A stretch of 64,000 nucleotides of DNA from Desulfurococcaceae archaeon MEX13E-LK6-19 (GCA_029637525.1 CP072660.1:831612-895611), one strand, 5' to 3'. Counted from the first letter of the stretch, positions 27,402-37,126 are shown. A program made the numbers and translations. Notes: generated by a model not told the origin, from the sequence alone.

Positions 27402-28211
27402 ATGAGTGATAGTAGAAGTGTGAGCGAGCTTTACAGAATTTATGATGGTATTTATATTGTGGCTGCTACTCCGACCCTGTATTTTGAAGATAATGGGCTT
27501 CTTGTTTTTGCCGATACTCATCTTGGTTTTGAGGAGGAGATGGCTAGACAGGGTGTATTTATTCCTAGGGCTCAATTGAGAAGAATTATTAGTACTCTTG
27601 ATAGGGTTTTCTCTTTGTTGAAAGAAAGAGGTGTGAAGACTGTTCTTATCAATGGTGATGTCAAGCACTCATTTGATAAGCTTACAAGGCAAGAGAAATA
27701 CGAAGTAAAAGCATTGCTTGATTATCTTTTTGATAAGGTTGATAGAGTACTTATAGTCAGAGGCAACCATGATAATTACCTTCCTATAGTCACTAAAGAC
27801 TATGGTATAGAGCTTATGCCTTATCATGAAGTTACCTATAGGGGGAGGAAGATCGTTTTTACGCATGGGCATGTTATTGTTGATGTTGATGCTGATTTAA
27901 TCATTATAGGTCATGAACATCCAAGTATAGCTCTCATAGATTCTTTAGGCTTGGTTACTAAGGCCCCTTGTTTCCTATACATGAAGTTAGATACAGGCTC
28001 GGAGCTTATTGTATTACCGTCAATGGGGGCATACCAGTCTGGTACAAGGGTTACGCTTGACAGAGCTAGCTATTTGTCCCCCTACATTCGTGAACACGGT
28101 ATTCTCGAGAACGCGAAACCATACGTTATAGAGAAAGACTATGGAGTCATGGAGTTGCCTGAACTAAGCACTCTTATGGAGATTCTCGGCAGTGATACGG
28201 GTTCTTTATAG
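27402..28211 (+). CDS. Calcineurin-like metallophosphoesterase (COG1407)
   Basis: A 269-aa protein with the metal-binding motifs of the superfamily: FADTHLGFEEE near 31, INGDVKHSFDK near 83, VRGNHDNYL near 115, FTHGHVI near 145 and IIGHEHPSIA near 160. The substrate is unknown; archaeal COG1407 proteins are described only as predicted ICC-like phosphoesterases. The ATG at 27402 follows GGGTGTG; a GTG at 27390 is the alternative. It lies upstream of TBP on the same strand, but the gap contains a promoter for TBP. Confidence 0.9.
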   Translation: MSDSRSVSELYRIYDGIYIVAATPTLYFEDNGLLVFADTHLGFEEEMARQGVFIPRAQLRRIISTLDRVFSLLKERGVKTVLINGDVKHSFDKLTRQEKYEVKALLDYLFDKVDRVLIVRGNHDNYLPIVTKDYGIELMPYHEVTYRGRKIVFTHGHVIVDVDADLIIIGHEHPSIALIDSLGLVTKAPCFLYMKLDTGSELIVLPSMGAYQSGTRVTLDRASYLSPYIREHGILENAKPYVIEKDYGVMELPELSTLMEILGSDTGSL

Positions 28212-28241
28212 TATTTGCTACTGCCACAGTATTGGAAACGC

Positions 28242-28275
28242 TTTATAAACCACTGCTTATACTCTTTTAAAAGAG
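28242..28275 (+). promoter_or_regulatory. TBP promoter with a 14-bp palindrome at the start site
   Basis: TTTATAA at 28242-28248 is a good TATA box. About 25 bases later lies the perfect palindrome CTCTTTTAAAAGAG (28262-28275), covering the expected transcription start, and directly after it GAGGTGA serves as ribosome binding site. The palindrome also contains a second TATA-like TTTTAAAA, so a repressor site or autoregulation by TBP is possible. Confidence 0.5.
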
Positions 28276-28285
28276 GTGAAGTGGT

Positions 28286-28858
28286 ATGAGTTTTGAATAC
28301 GATATAAAGCCTACTATAAGAATAGAAAATATTGTCGCAACAGTAATTCTCGACCAGCAGCTCGATTTGAATGCTATAGAGCACAGTGTCCCCAATGTAA
28401 CTTATCAGCCAGACCAGTTCCCGGGACTAATACTTAGGCTCGAGAAACCGAAGACCACGGCATTGATTTTCAAGTCTGGTAAAATGGTTGTTACAGGTGC
28501 CAAGAGTACACAAATGCTTATCCAAGCTGTTAAAAGGATCATACAGCTTTTGAGGAAACACGGTATAGTCATTACTGGTAGACCGAAAATACAGGTACAG
28601 AATATTGTTGCTTCTGGCGACATACATGCACAAGTGAATCTTGAAAGAGCTGCTTACCTTCTTGAGGACAGTATGTATGAGCCTGAGCAGTTCCCCGGAC
28701 TAATTCACCGTATGAGAGATCCAAGAGTAGTGCTCTTGATATTTAGTAGTGGTAAAATGGTTATCACGGGAGCCAAGGAAGAAAAGGAAGTAGAGGATGC
28801 CGTAGTAAAGATCGCCAAGAAGCTCAAGGACTTGGGCTGTCTTAAGCCGAGAATATAG
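28286..28858 (+). CDS. tbp: TATA-box binding protein (TBP)
   Basis: A general transcription factor of 190 aa consisting of the two direct repeats of the TBP saddle: [19 protein letters not shown]...[16 protein letters not shown]...[19 protein letters not shown], then [18 protein letters not shown]...[14 protein letters not shown]...[18 protein letters not shown]. It has only a short tail after the second repeat. TATA box, start-site palindrome and GAGGTGA ribosome binding site lie in the 70 bases upstream. Confidence 0.97.
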   Translation: MSFEYDIKPTIRIENIVATVILDQQLDLNAIEHSVPNVTYQPDQFPGLILRLEKPKTTALIFKSGKMVVTGAKSTQMLIQAVKRIIQLLRKHGIVITGRPKIQVQNIVASGDIHAQVNLERAAYLLEDSMYEPEQFPGLIHRMRDPRVVLLIFSSGKMVITGAKEEKEVEDAVVKIAKKLKDLGCLKPRI

Positions 28859-29046
28859 GTACAATAATATTTTGTATCCCAAGATACTAGATTGTATATC
28901 TTTTAACAATACTTGATTTACTGATCAGTTCTTTGAACATAATTGTTATAGACTATTTTCTTGTGTTTTGCGACCATAGTCGATAAGTTAATTACCGTTC
29001 TTAGTAAACAGTATTTTAGCGATGATGATGTGGGCAGCCTTAGACC

Positions 29047-29517
29047 ATGAAGAGGGATGAAGAACCTAGTCTCACACTGAAAGGTTTTGTTGAAGGAACT
29101 ATTATTGTTCTCGATCTTGATAAATTTGGTGAAATGGTTGAAGAGAAGGGTTTAAGCGAGTATAAACCCAATGTTGTTACGGGGCTGCTTACCCAACTGG
29201 TCGAAGAATTTGTTAGGAAATGGAGTGCTGTAGTTATTTATGGATTAGATCATAAGCGTGGGACAGAGGAAGCAGTCATAGAGATTCCTTATGTCGAGCC
29301 CAGTGAAGTAGCTGATGATCTCGAGAAAATAAAGAGAGAAATAGAGAAAACAGGAGCTAGTATAACTATTGTTGCTATAAAAGACTACGTGATCGCTAGA
29401 AGCGCCAGAGATAGGAGAGAAGCCTATTATGGAACGCCTGGTAGAGCTCGTGCACTGAAATTACTAAAGAAAGCTAAAAGACGTGGTGGAGGACAGCTCA
29501 TCATAGAAAGCATTTGA
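29047..29517 (+). CDS. Palm-domain/cyclase-like protein, unknown function
   Basis: A protein of 156 aa. Its order of elements matches the palm fold of GGDEF cyclases and archaeal GTP cyclohydrolase III: strand with two acidic residues (IIVLDLDKFGEM, about 18-29), a helix (NVVTGLLTQLVEEFV), a second strand with AVVIYG followed by charged DHKRGTEE in place of GGDEF, a helix (SEVADDLEKIKREIE), a strand ITIVAIKD and a tail YYGTPGRARALKLLKKAKRRGGGQ. This is inferred from pattern only. Product or substrate is unknown. It stands alone. Confidence 0.7.
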   Translation: MKRDEEPSLTLKGFVEGTIIVLDLDKFGEMVEEKGLSEYKPNVVTGLLTQLVEEFVRKWSAVVIYGLDHKRGTEEAVIEIPYVEPSEVADDLEKIKREIEKTGASITIVAIKDYVIARSARDRREAYYGTPGRARALKLLKKAKRRGGGQLIIESI

Positions 29518-29557
29518 CTTACAATATCCATACTCCTTGTGGCTAAACTGTTTGCCG

Positions 29558-30073
29558 TCATCTTTGTATAGTCATCACTTTCTCTACTATAGCTAGTACC
29601 ATAAATACTGTTGAGACGATGAACAATATTAGTGACGGTATTGCAAGATACATGTACTTTCTCTCAATAGTTGTTGCATGTAATTTTGTTGATAAAGTGC
29701 AGTTTGAAGGCTTTACCCATATTATCGTTGATAAGTCGTTAATATTGTATATTTTTGTTTCACCAGCTTTTACGGTGATATTGTGTAAGTCACCTGATCT
29801 ATCGATAAACGTCACGAGTACATCGACAGTACAGGTAGTGTTAAACTCTATGTAAGAGTCGTTAGTTATAATGCCATATGGGATATCATAGAAACTCCAT
29901 AGTGGTGCCAATACTCCCTCAGGGCCTATCTGTTTTTCTGCTACCAGAGGCTTTTCTTCCGTGTGTAGTGCCAGTAAGCTAAGTGATATAGCTGATAATG
30001 CAAACAATAATCCCAACAACAAAAGAACCTTGTAGCCGTGTTTTTCATAAAGCCTACTTAAGTACCCAGCCAA
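29558..30073 (-). CDS. Two-span membrane protein with outside domain, unknown
   Basis: A protein of 171 aa: hydrophobic segment at about 17-36, an extracytoplasmic domain of about 90 residues with several N-x-S/T sequons, then a second span (LAIPSLILFIVSTVFMVLAIV). I recognise no motif. It is divergent from the next gene, which has the same span-domain-span layout. Confidence 0.65.
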   Translation of the reverse strand: MAGYLSRLYEKHGYKVLLLLGLLFALSAISLSLLALHTEEKPLVAEKQIGPEGVLAPLWSFYDIPYGIITNDSYIEFNTTCTVDVLVTFIDRSGDLHNITVKAGETKIYNINDLSTIIWVKPSNCTLSTKLHATTIERKYMYLAIPSLILFIVSTVFMVLAIVEKVMTIQR

Positions 30074-30171
30074 CAGTCTAGCCCGTGGTTTAAAGAAGTT
30101 GTTATCCCCTTAAAATATTTTTAAACACGACCTCTCATAGTTTTTAATGGTTTAGAAGAATAAGAAGGTTT

Positions 30172-31149
30172 GTGGAAATGATTAAAGAGGTAAGAGGTAG
30201 GAAAATAAAACAACAATGGGTTATGGCTTTAAAGAAGAATAAACACTACATTGCGTCACTTGTCATAGGATTAGTAGTCATAGCCCTTATTGCTATAAAT
30301 CCCCCGTTCTCTGCTGGAAAATACTCTTCTTTTTACTTTAGTATAAAAGATGATAAGTCTGTTGATGTAGTCAGAGTTTTCCTTGACTATGTGGTATTTT
30401 ATAACAACAAAACCGTTACAGAACTTGGTAATAAGAGTCTTGCCTTCTACATAGAATATAATGGGACGCGTTATTTTCTTGCAGCAGTAAAGCCAGTATA
30501 CCTAGAACCTATTTTTGTTGAAAAAGAGATCTATGTTATAGCAGGTAAAGGACAGAAAACCACAATAAAACTACTCCACAACATTACAGGGACACTAATA
30601 GGACCCTTCCCTATTGGTACACCAGATCTATTCTTTGGCGGTGAACTACCATACGTATTCCGCTGGCCTATTGGAAAGTATGGTGGCCCGGAGTTTGCGG
30701 CAGAGCTCAAGCTTAAAACATACATCAAAGACACTATCGGGATAATGCTGAATAACACTGGTAACGGTAAAGTAGATGTATATCTACGTATCATCTACGA
30801 CAAAGGTGATTATGACGAAATAACACTGGACATTGATAGTAACACTAGTTATGTAAAATATATAAACATAAATGGTGACAAGCTCGTAGAAGACATTAGA
30901 ATAGAGCAAGCATATGTATACATTAATGGACTGAAATATAGTCTTAATGTAAGCAGTGGCGAACTCCTGTTTTATATACGTGATAACCCTGGAGCAGCGG
31001 TCGTTATGCTAATTGGCGGAATATTTACTCCTATAGTAATACATGAGGTGAACACGAGATATAATATAATTGATTCTCTTAAGAATAAAATCAAGAAGAA
31101 AACCGCAAGGAAACATAGTAAATATAAACGAAAGAGAAAGCGTATATAA
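30172..31149 (+). CDS. Membrane-anchored surface protein, unknown
   Basis: A 325-aa protein with an N-terminal span (YIASLVIGLVVIALIAI), a large extracytoplasmic beta-rich domain with many N-x-S/T sequons, a C-terminal span (GAAVVMLIGGIFTPIVI) and a very basic tail (KIKKKTARKHSKYKRKRKR). I recognise no family. It precedes the ABC transporter binding protein but is separated from it by 180 bases containing a promoter. Confidence 0.7.
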   Translation: MEMIKEVRGRKIKQQWVMALKKNKHYIASLVIGLVVIALIAINPPFSAGKYSSFYFSIKDDKSVDVVRVFLDYVVFYNNKTVTELGNKSLAFYIEYNGTRYFLAAVKPVYLEPIFVEKEIYVIAGKGQKTTIKLLHNITGTLIGPFPIGTPDLFFGGELPYVFRWPIGKYGGPEFAAELKLKTYIKDTIGIMLNNTGNGKVDVYLRIIYDKGDYDEITLDIDSNTSYVKYININGDKLVEDIRIEQAYVYINGLKYSLNVSSGELLFYIRDNPGAAVVMLIGGIFTPIVIHEVNTRYNIIDSLKNKIKKKTARKHSKYKRKRKRI

Positions 31150-31284
31150 TCAATGGTATTAAGGTTTTTAGATACCTACTTTTAATAAATAAGGTATTAC
31201 TATATATAGTATTGTTTATAGAATGTGGATACAATCATTTTTTTCAAATACTTATTTAATCTAATCACCCCAGTACTGAAAAAG

Positions 31285-31296
31285 GCTTAAATATTC
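31285..31296 (+). promoter_or_regulatory. Promoter of the ABC substrate-binding protein gene
   Basis: GCTTAAATATTC is a TATA-type element about 60 bases before the ATG at 31348. The expected start near 31316 leaves a 30-base leader that includes GGGGGTTGGTG as ribosome binding site. The gene's distinct, GC-richer codon use suggests strong expression from here. Confidence 0.55.
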
Positions 31297-31347
31297 TGGT
31301 GGGAAAAATGGAGTAGTGGCTGTAGTTGGTATTTGGGGGTTGGTGTT

Positions 31348-34164
31348 ATGAGTGGAAAAATTATACCACTAGTTATACTAGCTGTATTACTTGTCGGACT
31401 CATAGCCCCAATAGCAACAGTCGTCGCACAAGAGGAAGTCAAGGGGCCCAAGACTGATACATTGATTTACAGGAGAGTCAAAGTAGAGGATGTGCCCAAC
31501 GCTCTTGGAAGCCAGATTGATGTATACATCTTCGGCGTAAAGCCTAGCATGGCTGAGGACCTCAAGAAGAACCCCAATGTAGTACTATACACGGCACCTT
31601 CAGCCATCACTGACTACATACTCAACCCAGCTCCAGTCTACGTACACAACTACACTGGTGTTGTTGTCGTTACCAATGGCGCTGTTGATGAGGATGCCAC
31701 ATTTGCAAAAATCGCTGAGCTAGAAGGCTTGGACGTAAGCTTTGTTAAGAAGGCTGTAACATACTACGAGATTAACGCCGAAGGCAACTGGACATACGTA
31801 GAGTTTGGTGCTCACCCCAAGTACGGTATCAACCCATTCGCATTCAAGGACATCAGATTTGCTGTAAACTTCCTAGTTGACAGAGACTTCATCATCAACA
31901 GCATTTACCTAGGTTACGCTGTACCACAGAAGCTAATCGTATCACCCTACGACCCAACCTACAGGCTTGTCTATGACATTGAAGAGAAGCTAGGCTTCAC
32001 CTACGACCCAGCCAAGGCAGCTGACATGATCTCCAAGGTACTATACGACCTAGGTGCCTACAAGGGTCCCGGTGGCTACTGGTACTTCGCTGACAAGCCA
32101 ATCGTTGTAAAGTTCATCATTAGAGTAGAGGACGAGAGAAAAGAGCTTGGCGACCTACTAGCCTCCGAGCTAGAGAAACAAGGATTCAGCGTCAACAAGA
32201 TGTACCTAACATTCGGTGAAGCCATCTACAAGGTATACTTCACTGACCCAGCCGACTTCGAATGGCACATCTACACTGAGGGCTGGGGTAAGGGTGGTCT
32301 AGACAAGTACGACAACTGGGGCCCCGCCTTCTGGGGTGCCCCATGGCTAGGATGGGTGCCTGGCTGGGGTGAGGCAACCTACTGGAACTACAAGAACGAC
32401 AAACTAGACGAGATCACACAGAAGATAGCATTCGGTCTATACCACAACGAGAGCGAGTATGAGCAACTCTACAGAGAGGCAACCGAGATCATTGCTAAGG
32501 AGGCTCTAAGAATATTCATTGCCTGTCCACTAACAATCTACCCAGCTCTCAGAGATGTTAAGGGTATAACTTTAGACCTAGGTGCTGGTCTAAGAGGTAT
32601 ATGGAACCCAAGAGAATGGTACATTGAGGGCAAGAACGAGCTAAGAATCGGACACCTATGGGTATGGACTAGCAGCACTATCTGGAACATCTACGGCGGC
32701 TTTGACGACGTATACAGCGTAGACATTGAGAGAGCAACAGCTGACCCAATGACATGGCGTGACCCAAGAGATGGTTCAGCAATACCATTCAGAGCAAACT
32801 TCACTGTAGAGACAGCAGGACCTGACGGCAAACTAGATGTACCAGCTGATGCCGTGGTCTGGAACGCTACAACAAACGAGTGGGTACCAGTAGGTGAAGG
32901 CGTCCAGGCAACAAGCAAGGTAGAATTTGACCTCAGCAAGTTCATTGGAGCCAAATGGCACCACGGCATTACGATCACATGGGCTGACGTCATTGCTGCA
33001 TGGGCATACTCATGGGACCTAGCATACGATCCAGAATGGTCAGCACTAGAATCCAGCTATGCTAGAAGCAACAGACCATGGTTTGACACAATCAAGGGTA
33101 TAATATTTGACACAGCCAACAACAAGATAATAATCTATGTAGACTACTGGCACTTCGACCCAGCAGAAATAGCAGCCTATGTATCATTCGGTATCACCAA
33201 CCCAGTAGAACTACACGCAGCAATGTTCCAGCTATGTCTAATCGACAAGACCTATGCATTCACTGACACCAGATCAGAGGCAGAGAAGATACCACAGATA
33301 AGCCTAGTACTGAAAGAACACGCAGCCGACGTCAAGGCTGCTCTAGACGAAGTTGACTACAACACACTAGTCAAACCATACGTAACTGTAGGTGGTACAA
33401 CCTACCTAAGCGAGAGCGAGTGGAGTGAGAGAGTAACAGCTCTCAAGAACTGGATTGACGAGCACAACCACGCATGGGTAAGCCAAGGACCATACTACCT
33501 AGACAAGTTCGACAAAGACGCACAAGAAGTTGTACTAAAGGCCTTCAGAGACCCAACCTATCCATTCAAGCCTGGTGACTGGTACCTAGGCATGCCAACA
33601 ATGCCAAGAATCCTAGACGTAACATTCAGCAGTGAAGTACTATCACCTGGTGACTACTTCAACATCACTGTGACAGCTGAAGGAGAACCACCAATGGAGG
33701 TAATCTACATCATCAAAGACCCAGAGACAGGTGCAGTAGTAGCCAGAGGCACAGCTGAGAACATCAGCGAGACCGAGTACAGAGTAACACTAGACCCAAC
33801 AACAACCGCTGAGTTCAAGAGCTACTACACCTACGACCTAATAATCATCGCTAGGAGCGTCAAGTACGCACAGATCGACTTCTACAAGACCAAACTACCA
33901 ACCGGTCCAAGCAAGGGTGAGCTACAGTTCCTACAGACACTAATCGGTGAGACCCTAGGAACAGCATTACAAGACCTAAGCAGCAAGGTTGACACCATTG
34001 ACTCCAAGATATCAGCTCTCGAGCCAGCAACACCTGAGGACGTAGAGAAAGTAGCCAGCAAAGTAGACGAGCTAGCAGGCACACTACAGCTAGTAGAGAT
34101 ACTAGTAATCGTAACACTAGTACTATCAATCATCGGAATAGCTGCAGCATTTATCAAGAAGTAA
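31348..34164 (+). CDS. ABC transporter substrate-binding protein (peptide-type, family 5), permuted motif order
   Basis: An extracytoplasmic protein of 938 aa with signal peptide (IIPLVILAVLLVGLIAPIATVVA) and a C-terminal coiled coil plus membrane anchor (VEILVIVTLVLSIIGIAAAFI). Motifs of family 5 binding proteins appear in unusual order: DIRFAVNFLVDRDFIINSIYLG and a YDPAKAADMI segment come first (about 175-250), while KWHHGITITWADVIAAWAYS comes later (about 540). Codon use is biased (CTA, GAC, AAG) and GC is above the neighbourhood, as for abundant proteins. Substrate is inferred to be peptides, from the permeases. Confidence 0.9.
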   Translation: MSGKIIPLVILAVLLVGLIAPIATVVAQEEVKGPKTDTLIYRRVKVEDVPNALGSQIDVYIFGVKPSMAEDLKKNPNVVLYTAPSAITDYILNPAPVYVHNYTGVVVVTNGAVDEDATFAKIAELEGLDVSFVKKAVTYYEINAEGNWTYVEFGAHPKYGINPFAFKDIRFAVNFLVDRDFIINSIYLGYAVPQKLIVSPYDPTYRLVYDIEEKLGFTYDPAKAADMISKVLYDLGAYKGPGGYWYFADKPIVVKFIIRVEDERKELGDLLASELEKQGFSVNKMYLTFGEAIYKVYFTDPADFEWHIYTEGWGKGGLDKYDNWGPAFWGAPWLGWVPGWGEATYWNYKNDKLDEITQKIAFGLYHNESEYEQLYREATEIIAKEALRIFIACPLTIYPALRDVKGITLDLGAGLRGIWNPREWYIEGKNELRIGHLWVWTSSTIWNIYGGFDDVYSVDIERATADPMTWRDPRDGSAIPFRANFTVETAGPDGKLDVPADAVVWNATTNEWVPVGEGVQATSKVEFDLSKFIGAKWHHGITITWADVIAAWAYSWDLAYDPEWSALESSYARSNRPWFDTIKGIIFDTANNKIIIYVDYWHFDPAEIAAYVSFGITNPVELHAAMFQLCLIDKTYAFTDTRSEAEKIPQISLVLKEHAADVKAALDEVDYNTLVKPYVTVGGTTYLSESEWSERVTALKNWIDEHNHAWVSQGPYYLDKFDKDAQEVVLKAFRDPTYPFKPGDWYLGMPTMPRILDVTFSSEVLSPGDYFNITVTAEGEPPMEVIYIIKDPETGAVVARGTAENISETEYRVTLDPTTTAEFKSYYTYDLIIIARSVKYAQIDFYKTKLPTGPSKGELQFLQTLIGETLGTALQDLSSKVDTIDSKISALEPATPEDVEKVASKVDELAGTLQLVEILVIVTLVLSIIGIAAAFIKK

Positions 34165-34173
34165 CCCTCACAT

Positions 34174-34206
34174 AGAGTTATTATATAAACAAACAACTCT
34201 TTTTTA
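34174..34206 (+). terminator. Terminator-like hairpin after the binding protein gene
   Basis: AGAGTT (34174-34179) pairs with AACTCT (34195-34200) and is followed by a run of T to 34205. It lies ten bases after the stop codon and would separate the abundant binding protein mRNA from the permease mRNA. Confidence 0.5.
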
Positions 34207-34434
34207 AACACCTAAAAACCCTTCATATACTTTAACTCATTGTTAATTAAAATCAACTAAAAAACTATGCTACAGTTCATGTTTTACGTCTTATTTACAC
34301 TAAAGTATTAGTCTTTATGATTACTCAGCGCCATTCTCGGATAAAGTTATTATTGTGTAAGGGTACGCTAAGATATATATGGAAAAAGCTATGTAAATTA
34401 TATAAGAGTCACATAGATAAATAGAAGGATTTGG

Positions 34435-35529
34435 ATGGTGAAAATATTGCCTGGAGTAGGCAGAATTCTTGTTAGGAGAGCTATAGCATTAGGTTTAGCA
34501 TTAATTATAGTAGTATTTCTCACAGGAGTAATCATGGAGGCTACCGGGTATTCCGAAAGAGTATGGAAAGCAATAATACAGGCGCAGGTCAGAGCTTATG
34601 TCCAACAACTTTTGCAGAAGAGAGTTCCTACAAGTGAGGTGCAGAAAGCAGCTAAGGAGCTTGAAGAGAATCTTACGAGGATATATGGTCTTGACCAGCC
34701 CTGGTACGTGAGAGTATTCCCGCTTGTACAGCGTACGTTGGTTTTCGACTTAGGTATAATAATGTCTCCAGAGGTTGCAAATGTTGCTGGAATTCCTTAC
34801 CCTGCTCCTGTTAAAGAGGCTATCTTTGTTACACTGCCCCGTACCATAGTGATGATTACTGTTGCGGAAATCATATGTATAGTCATAGCCTTGCCATTTG
34901 CGCCACGTATAGCCTATAGACACGGTACAAAACTTGATAAAGCCGTAGTCACTTATGCGGCACTATTCAACGCTATACCAGTATGGTGGCTTGGTATGCT
35001 ATTCCTATTCCTGTTCGGATACGAGCTTGGAGTCTACGATACTGCTGCTGGAAGAAAAATCATACCAGTACTCAATAACTTCTGGGAAGACCCTATCAGC
35101 AACTTTATCGCTCTCATAAAGTACTCATACTTACCAATAGTAGTAATCGTGATATCATTCCTTGGCGGATGGTTCTATAGTATAAGAGCTATCACGTTGA
35201 GAATAGTCCGTGAAGACTATGTCACAGTAGCTAAAGCCAAGGGATTGCCGGAGAAAATTATTGCTAGAAGATACATCCTACGTGTACTAGCCCCACCTGT
35301 AACAACTTATGTCATCCTGGCTCTAGCCGGCTCCATCGGTGGCTTCATCATTACTGAATCGGTGTTCGACTGGCCTGGAATGGGATCACTCTATTTTGCA
35401 GCAATAACTGGTGGTGATGTAGCTACTATCCTAGGGCTCACATATGTCTTGACAATGGTGTATATTATCGCTAGGTTCATACTTGAAGTTCTCTACATCC
35501 TACTTGATCCAAGAATTAGGATGAGGTGA
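34435..35529 (+). CDS. ABC transporter permease (DppB-like)
   Basis: A 364-aa inner-membrane subunit. The first span (RAIALGLALIIVVFLTGVI) is followed by an outside region of about 100 residues, then the conserved permease core with an EAA-type loop (REDYVTVAKAKGLPEKIIARRYILRVLAP) and the family ending FDWPGMGSLYFAAITGGD. It lies 270 bases after the binding protein gene. Its stop overlaps the next permease start (GTGA), so they are coupled. Confidence 0.93.
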   Translation: MVKILPGVGRILVRRAIALGLALIIVVFLTGVIMEATGYSERVWKAIIQAQVRAYVQQLLQKRVPTSEVQKAAKELEENLTRIYGLDQPWYVRVFPLVQRTLVFDLGIIMSPEVANVAGIPYPAPVKEAIFVTLPRTIVMITVAEIICIVIALPFAPRIAYRHGTKLDKAVVTYAALFNAIPVWWLGMLFLFLFGYELGVYDTAAGRKIIPVLNNFWEDPISNFIALIKYSYLPIVVIVISFLGGWFYSIRAITLRIVREDYVTVAKAKGLPEKIIARRYILRVLAPPVTTYVILALAGSIGGFIITESVFDWPGMGSLYFAAITGGDVATILGLTYVLTMVYIIARFILEVLYILLDPRIRMR

Positions 35530-37091
35530 GGAGGATGGCTAGGGCTAGAGTCAAGAAAATAGGAGAAAGTAGTTTATCTAAATTTGGTTCAACACTTAAG
35601 TCTAGTTTCAAAGAAGTATGGAGCTACGGCACAGGTAAAGCAGGTCTAATTCTTTTGATCATATTGCTCGCGGTAACAATATATGCTGCTATATCCATGC
35701 CGCCTAACTACAATGATTTATGGAGCAACCCGAGCTACTGGGAAGAGTATCCACAAGAAGTACCACCAGCTTGGATATCATTCTTTGGAGTAAAATATGC
35801 AAAACAATTTATGGATGAAATGGAGAAACCCGTCAATATTACTCGTGATCCAAAAACTCTATACTGGACTGTAACGTATGAAACGACATACAAACTTGAT
35901 GCAGAAGATTATCCACAGGGAGTACTAGCAAAAGTATGGGGTATCAGAATATTCTGGAAACAAAATCCAGAGAATAAATCAGAGTACATACCAGTGACGC
36001 CGATATATGAATTCTTGATAATAAGACCTGACGGTGTTGAAGTTAGACTCGTAAGAGACAAGATCTCTATTGAAGGAACCAACATAACAGTTGGTACGAA
36101 GAGAGTATACGTGGACTTGCCTCTAGTTCTGAGACCAGATAATACAAGATTAAGGGGAGTACTAGCAGTAGCTCTTAGCAAGAAATACAACCTAACAATC
36201 AAGTCTAGCGATGTCGAGAACTTTGAGATGCAATTCCTGTTTGGACAGCCATATGAAGAAAACGGTACCATAAAGACGAAGCCTTTACTGGGCGACTACA
36301 AGATCGTACTAAAGCTTGTTTACTCACGTGAAGCTTTTGGGCTAGAAGAAGCAGTAGAGAAAGTGAAGTTTGTAGTAAAAGGTAATGCGTACGGTATATC
36401 AGGTACTGATAACAGAGGAAGAGACCTAGCCCAAGGACTTCTATACGGATTCCCAATAGCTATGACCATAGGTGTTGTAACAGCTACAGTAACAATAATA
36501 ATAGGATTAATGCTTGGTGTCATAAGTGGTTACTATGGTGGTTTAGTAGATGAGTTAATCCAGAGGCTTGTAGACGTAATGGGCAGTATACCTTTGCTAC
36601 CAATACTGATCCTAATAGTAAACGCAACATACTCAATGCCTAACTTCCCACATGACCCAATATGGAGGCTGGCAGTGATATTAGGAGTACTAATAGTATT
36701 CGGATGGGGAGGACTAGCGATCGTAGTAAGATCGATGACGTTAAGTATTAAGGAAGAACCATATATCGACGCAGCCAGGGCATTAGGTGCTGGCAACAGG
36801 AGAATAATATTCAAGCACATAATACCACAGCTAATACCATACGCCATGGCCTCACTAGTATTCAGCGTGCCCAACGCTATACTCACAGAAGCAGGTCTTA
36901 GCGTCATAGGAATCGAACACGGATTACCAACATGGGGTAGGATCCTAGCTGACGCTAGAGCTCAGGCAAAACTGTATCTATGGTGGTGGATTATACCTCC
37001 AGGCTTACTAATATCAATAACATCGTTGACATTCGTATTGCTAGGAATGGCTATAGAGAGAATAGTCGAGCCAAGACTAAGAACTCTCTAA
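35526..37091 (+). CDS. ABC transporter permease (DppC-like) with a large outside insert
   Basis: A protein of 521 aa, against about 300 for typical DppC. After the first span (GLILLIILLAVTIYAAISM, about 40-58) there is an extracytoplasmic insert of about 230 residues, then the ordinary permease core: GTDNRGRDLAQGLLYGFPIA, the EAA-type loop EEPYIDAARALGAGNRRIIFKHI, and EAGLSVIGIEHGLPTWGRIL. The start may be the GTG at 35526 or the ATG at 35535. Confidence 0.92.
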   Translation: MRRMARARVKKIGESSLSKFGSTLKSSFKEVWSYGTGKAGLILLIILLAVTIYAAISMPPNYNDLWSNPSYWEEYPQEVPPAWISFFGVKYAKQFMDEMEKPVNITRDPKTLYWTVTYETTYKLDAEDYPQGVLAKVWGIRIFWKQNPENKSEYIPVTPIYEFLIIRPDGVEVRLVRDKISIEGTNITVGTKRVYVDLPLVLRPDNTRLRGVLAVALSKKYNLTIKSSDVENFEMQFLFGQPYEENGTIKTKPLLGDYKIVLKLVYSREAFGLEEAVEKVKFVVKGNAYGISGTDNRGRDLAQGLLYGFPIAMTIGVVTATVTIIIGLMLGVISGYYGGLVDELIQRLVDVMGSIPLLPILILIVNATYSMPNFPHDPIWRLAVILGVLIVFGWGGLAIVVRSMTLSIKEEPYIDAARALGAGNRRIIFKHIIPQLIPYAMASLVFSVPNAILTEAGLSVIGIEHGLPTWGRILADARAQAKLYLWWWIIPPGLLISITSLTFVLLGMAIERIVEPRLRTL

Positions 37092-37126
37092 GGAAAACCT
37101 CTTTTACATTTAGAACCACATTATTT

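Noticed and set aside
29022-29084. C/D-like pattern (GATGATGA ... GATGAAGA ... CTGA) over the start of the palm-like gene
   Set aside because: Spacing and D' box are poor and the motifs fall in the start region of a credible gene, where such words occur by chance.
32691-34211. Several long antisense reading frames under the binding protein gene
   Set aside because: They follow from the biased codon use of the real gene and show no protein-like features or start signals.
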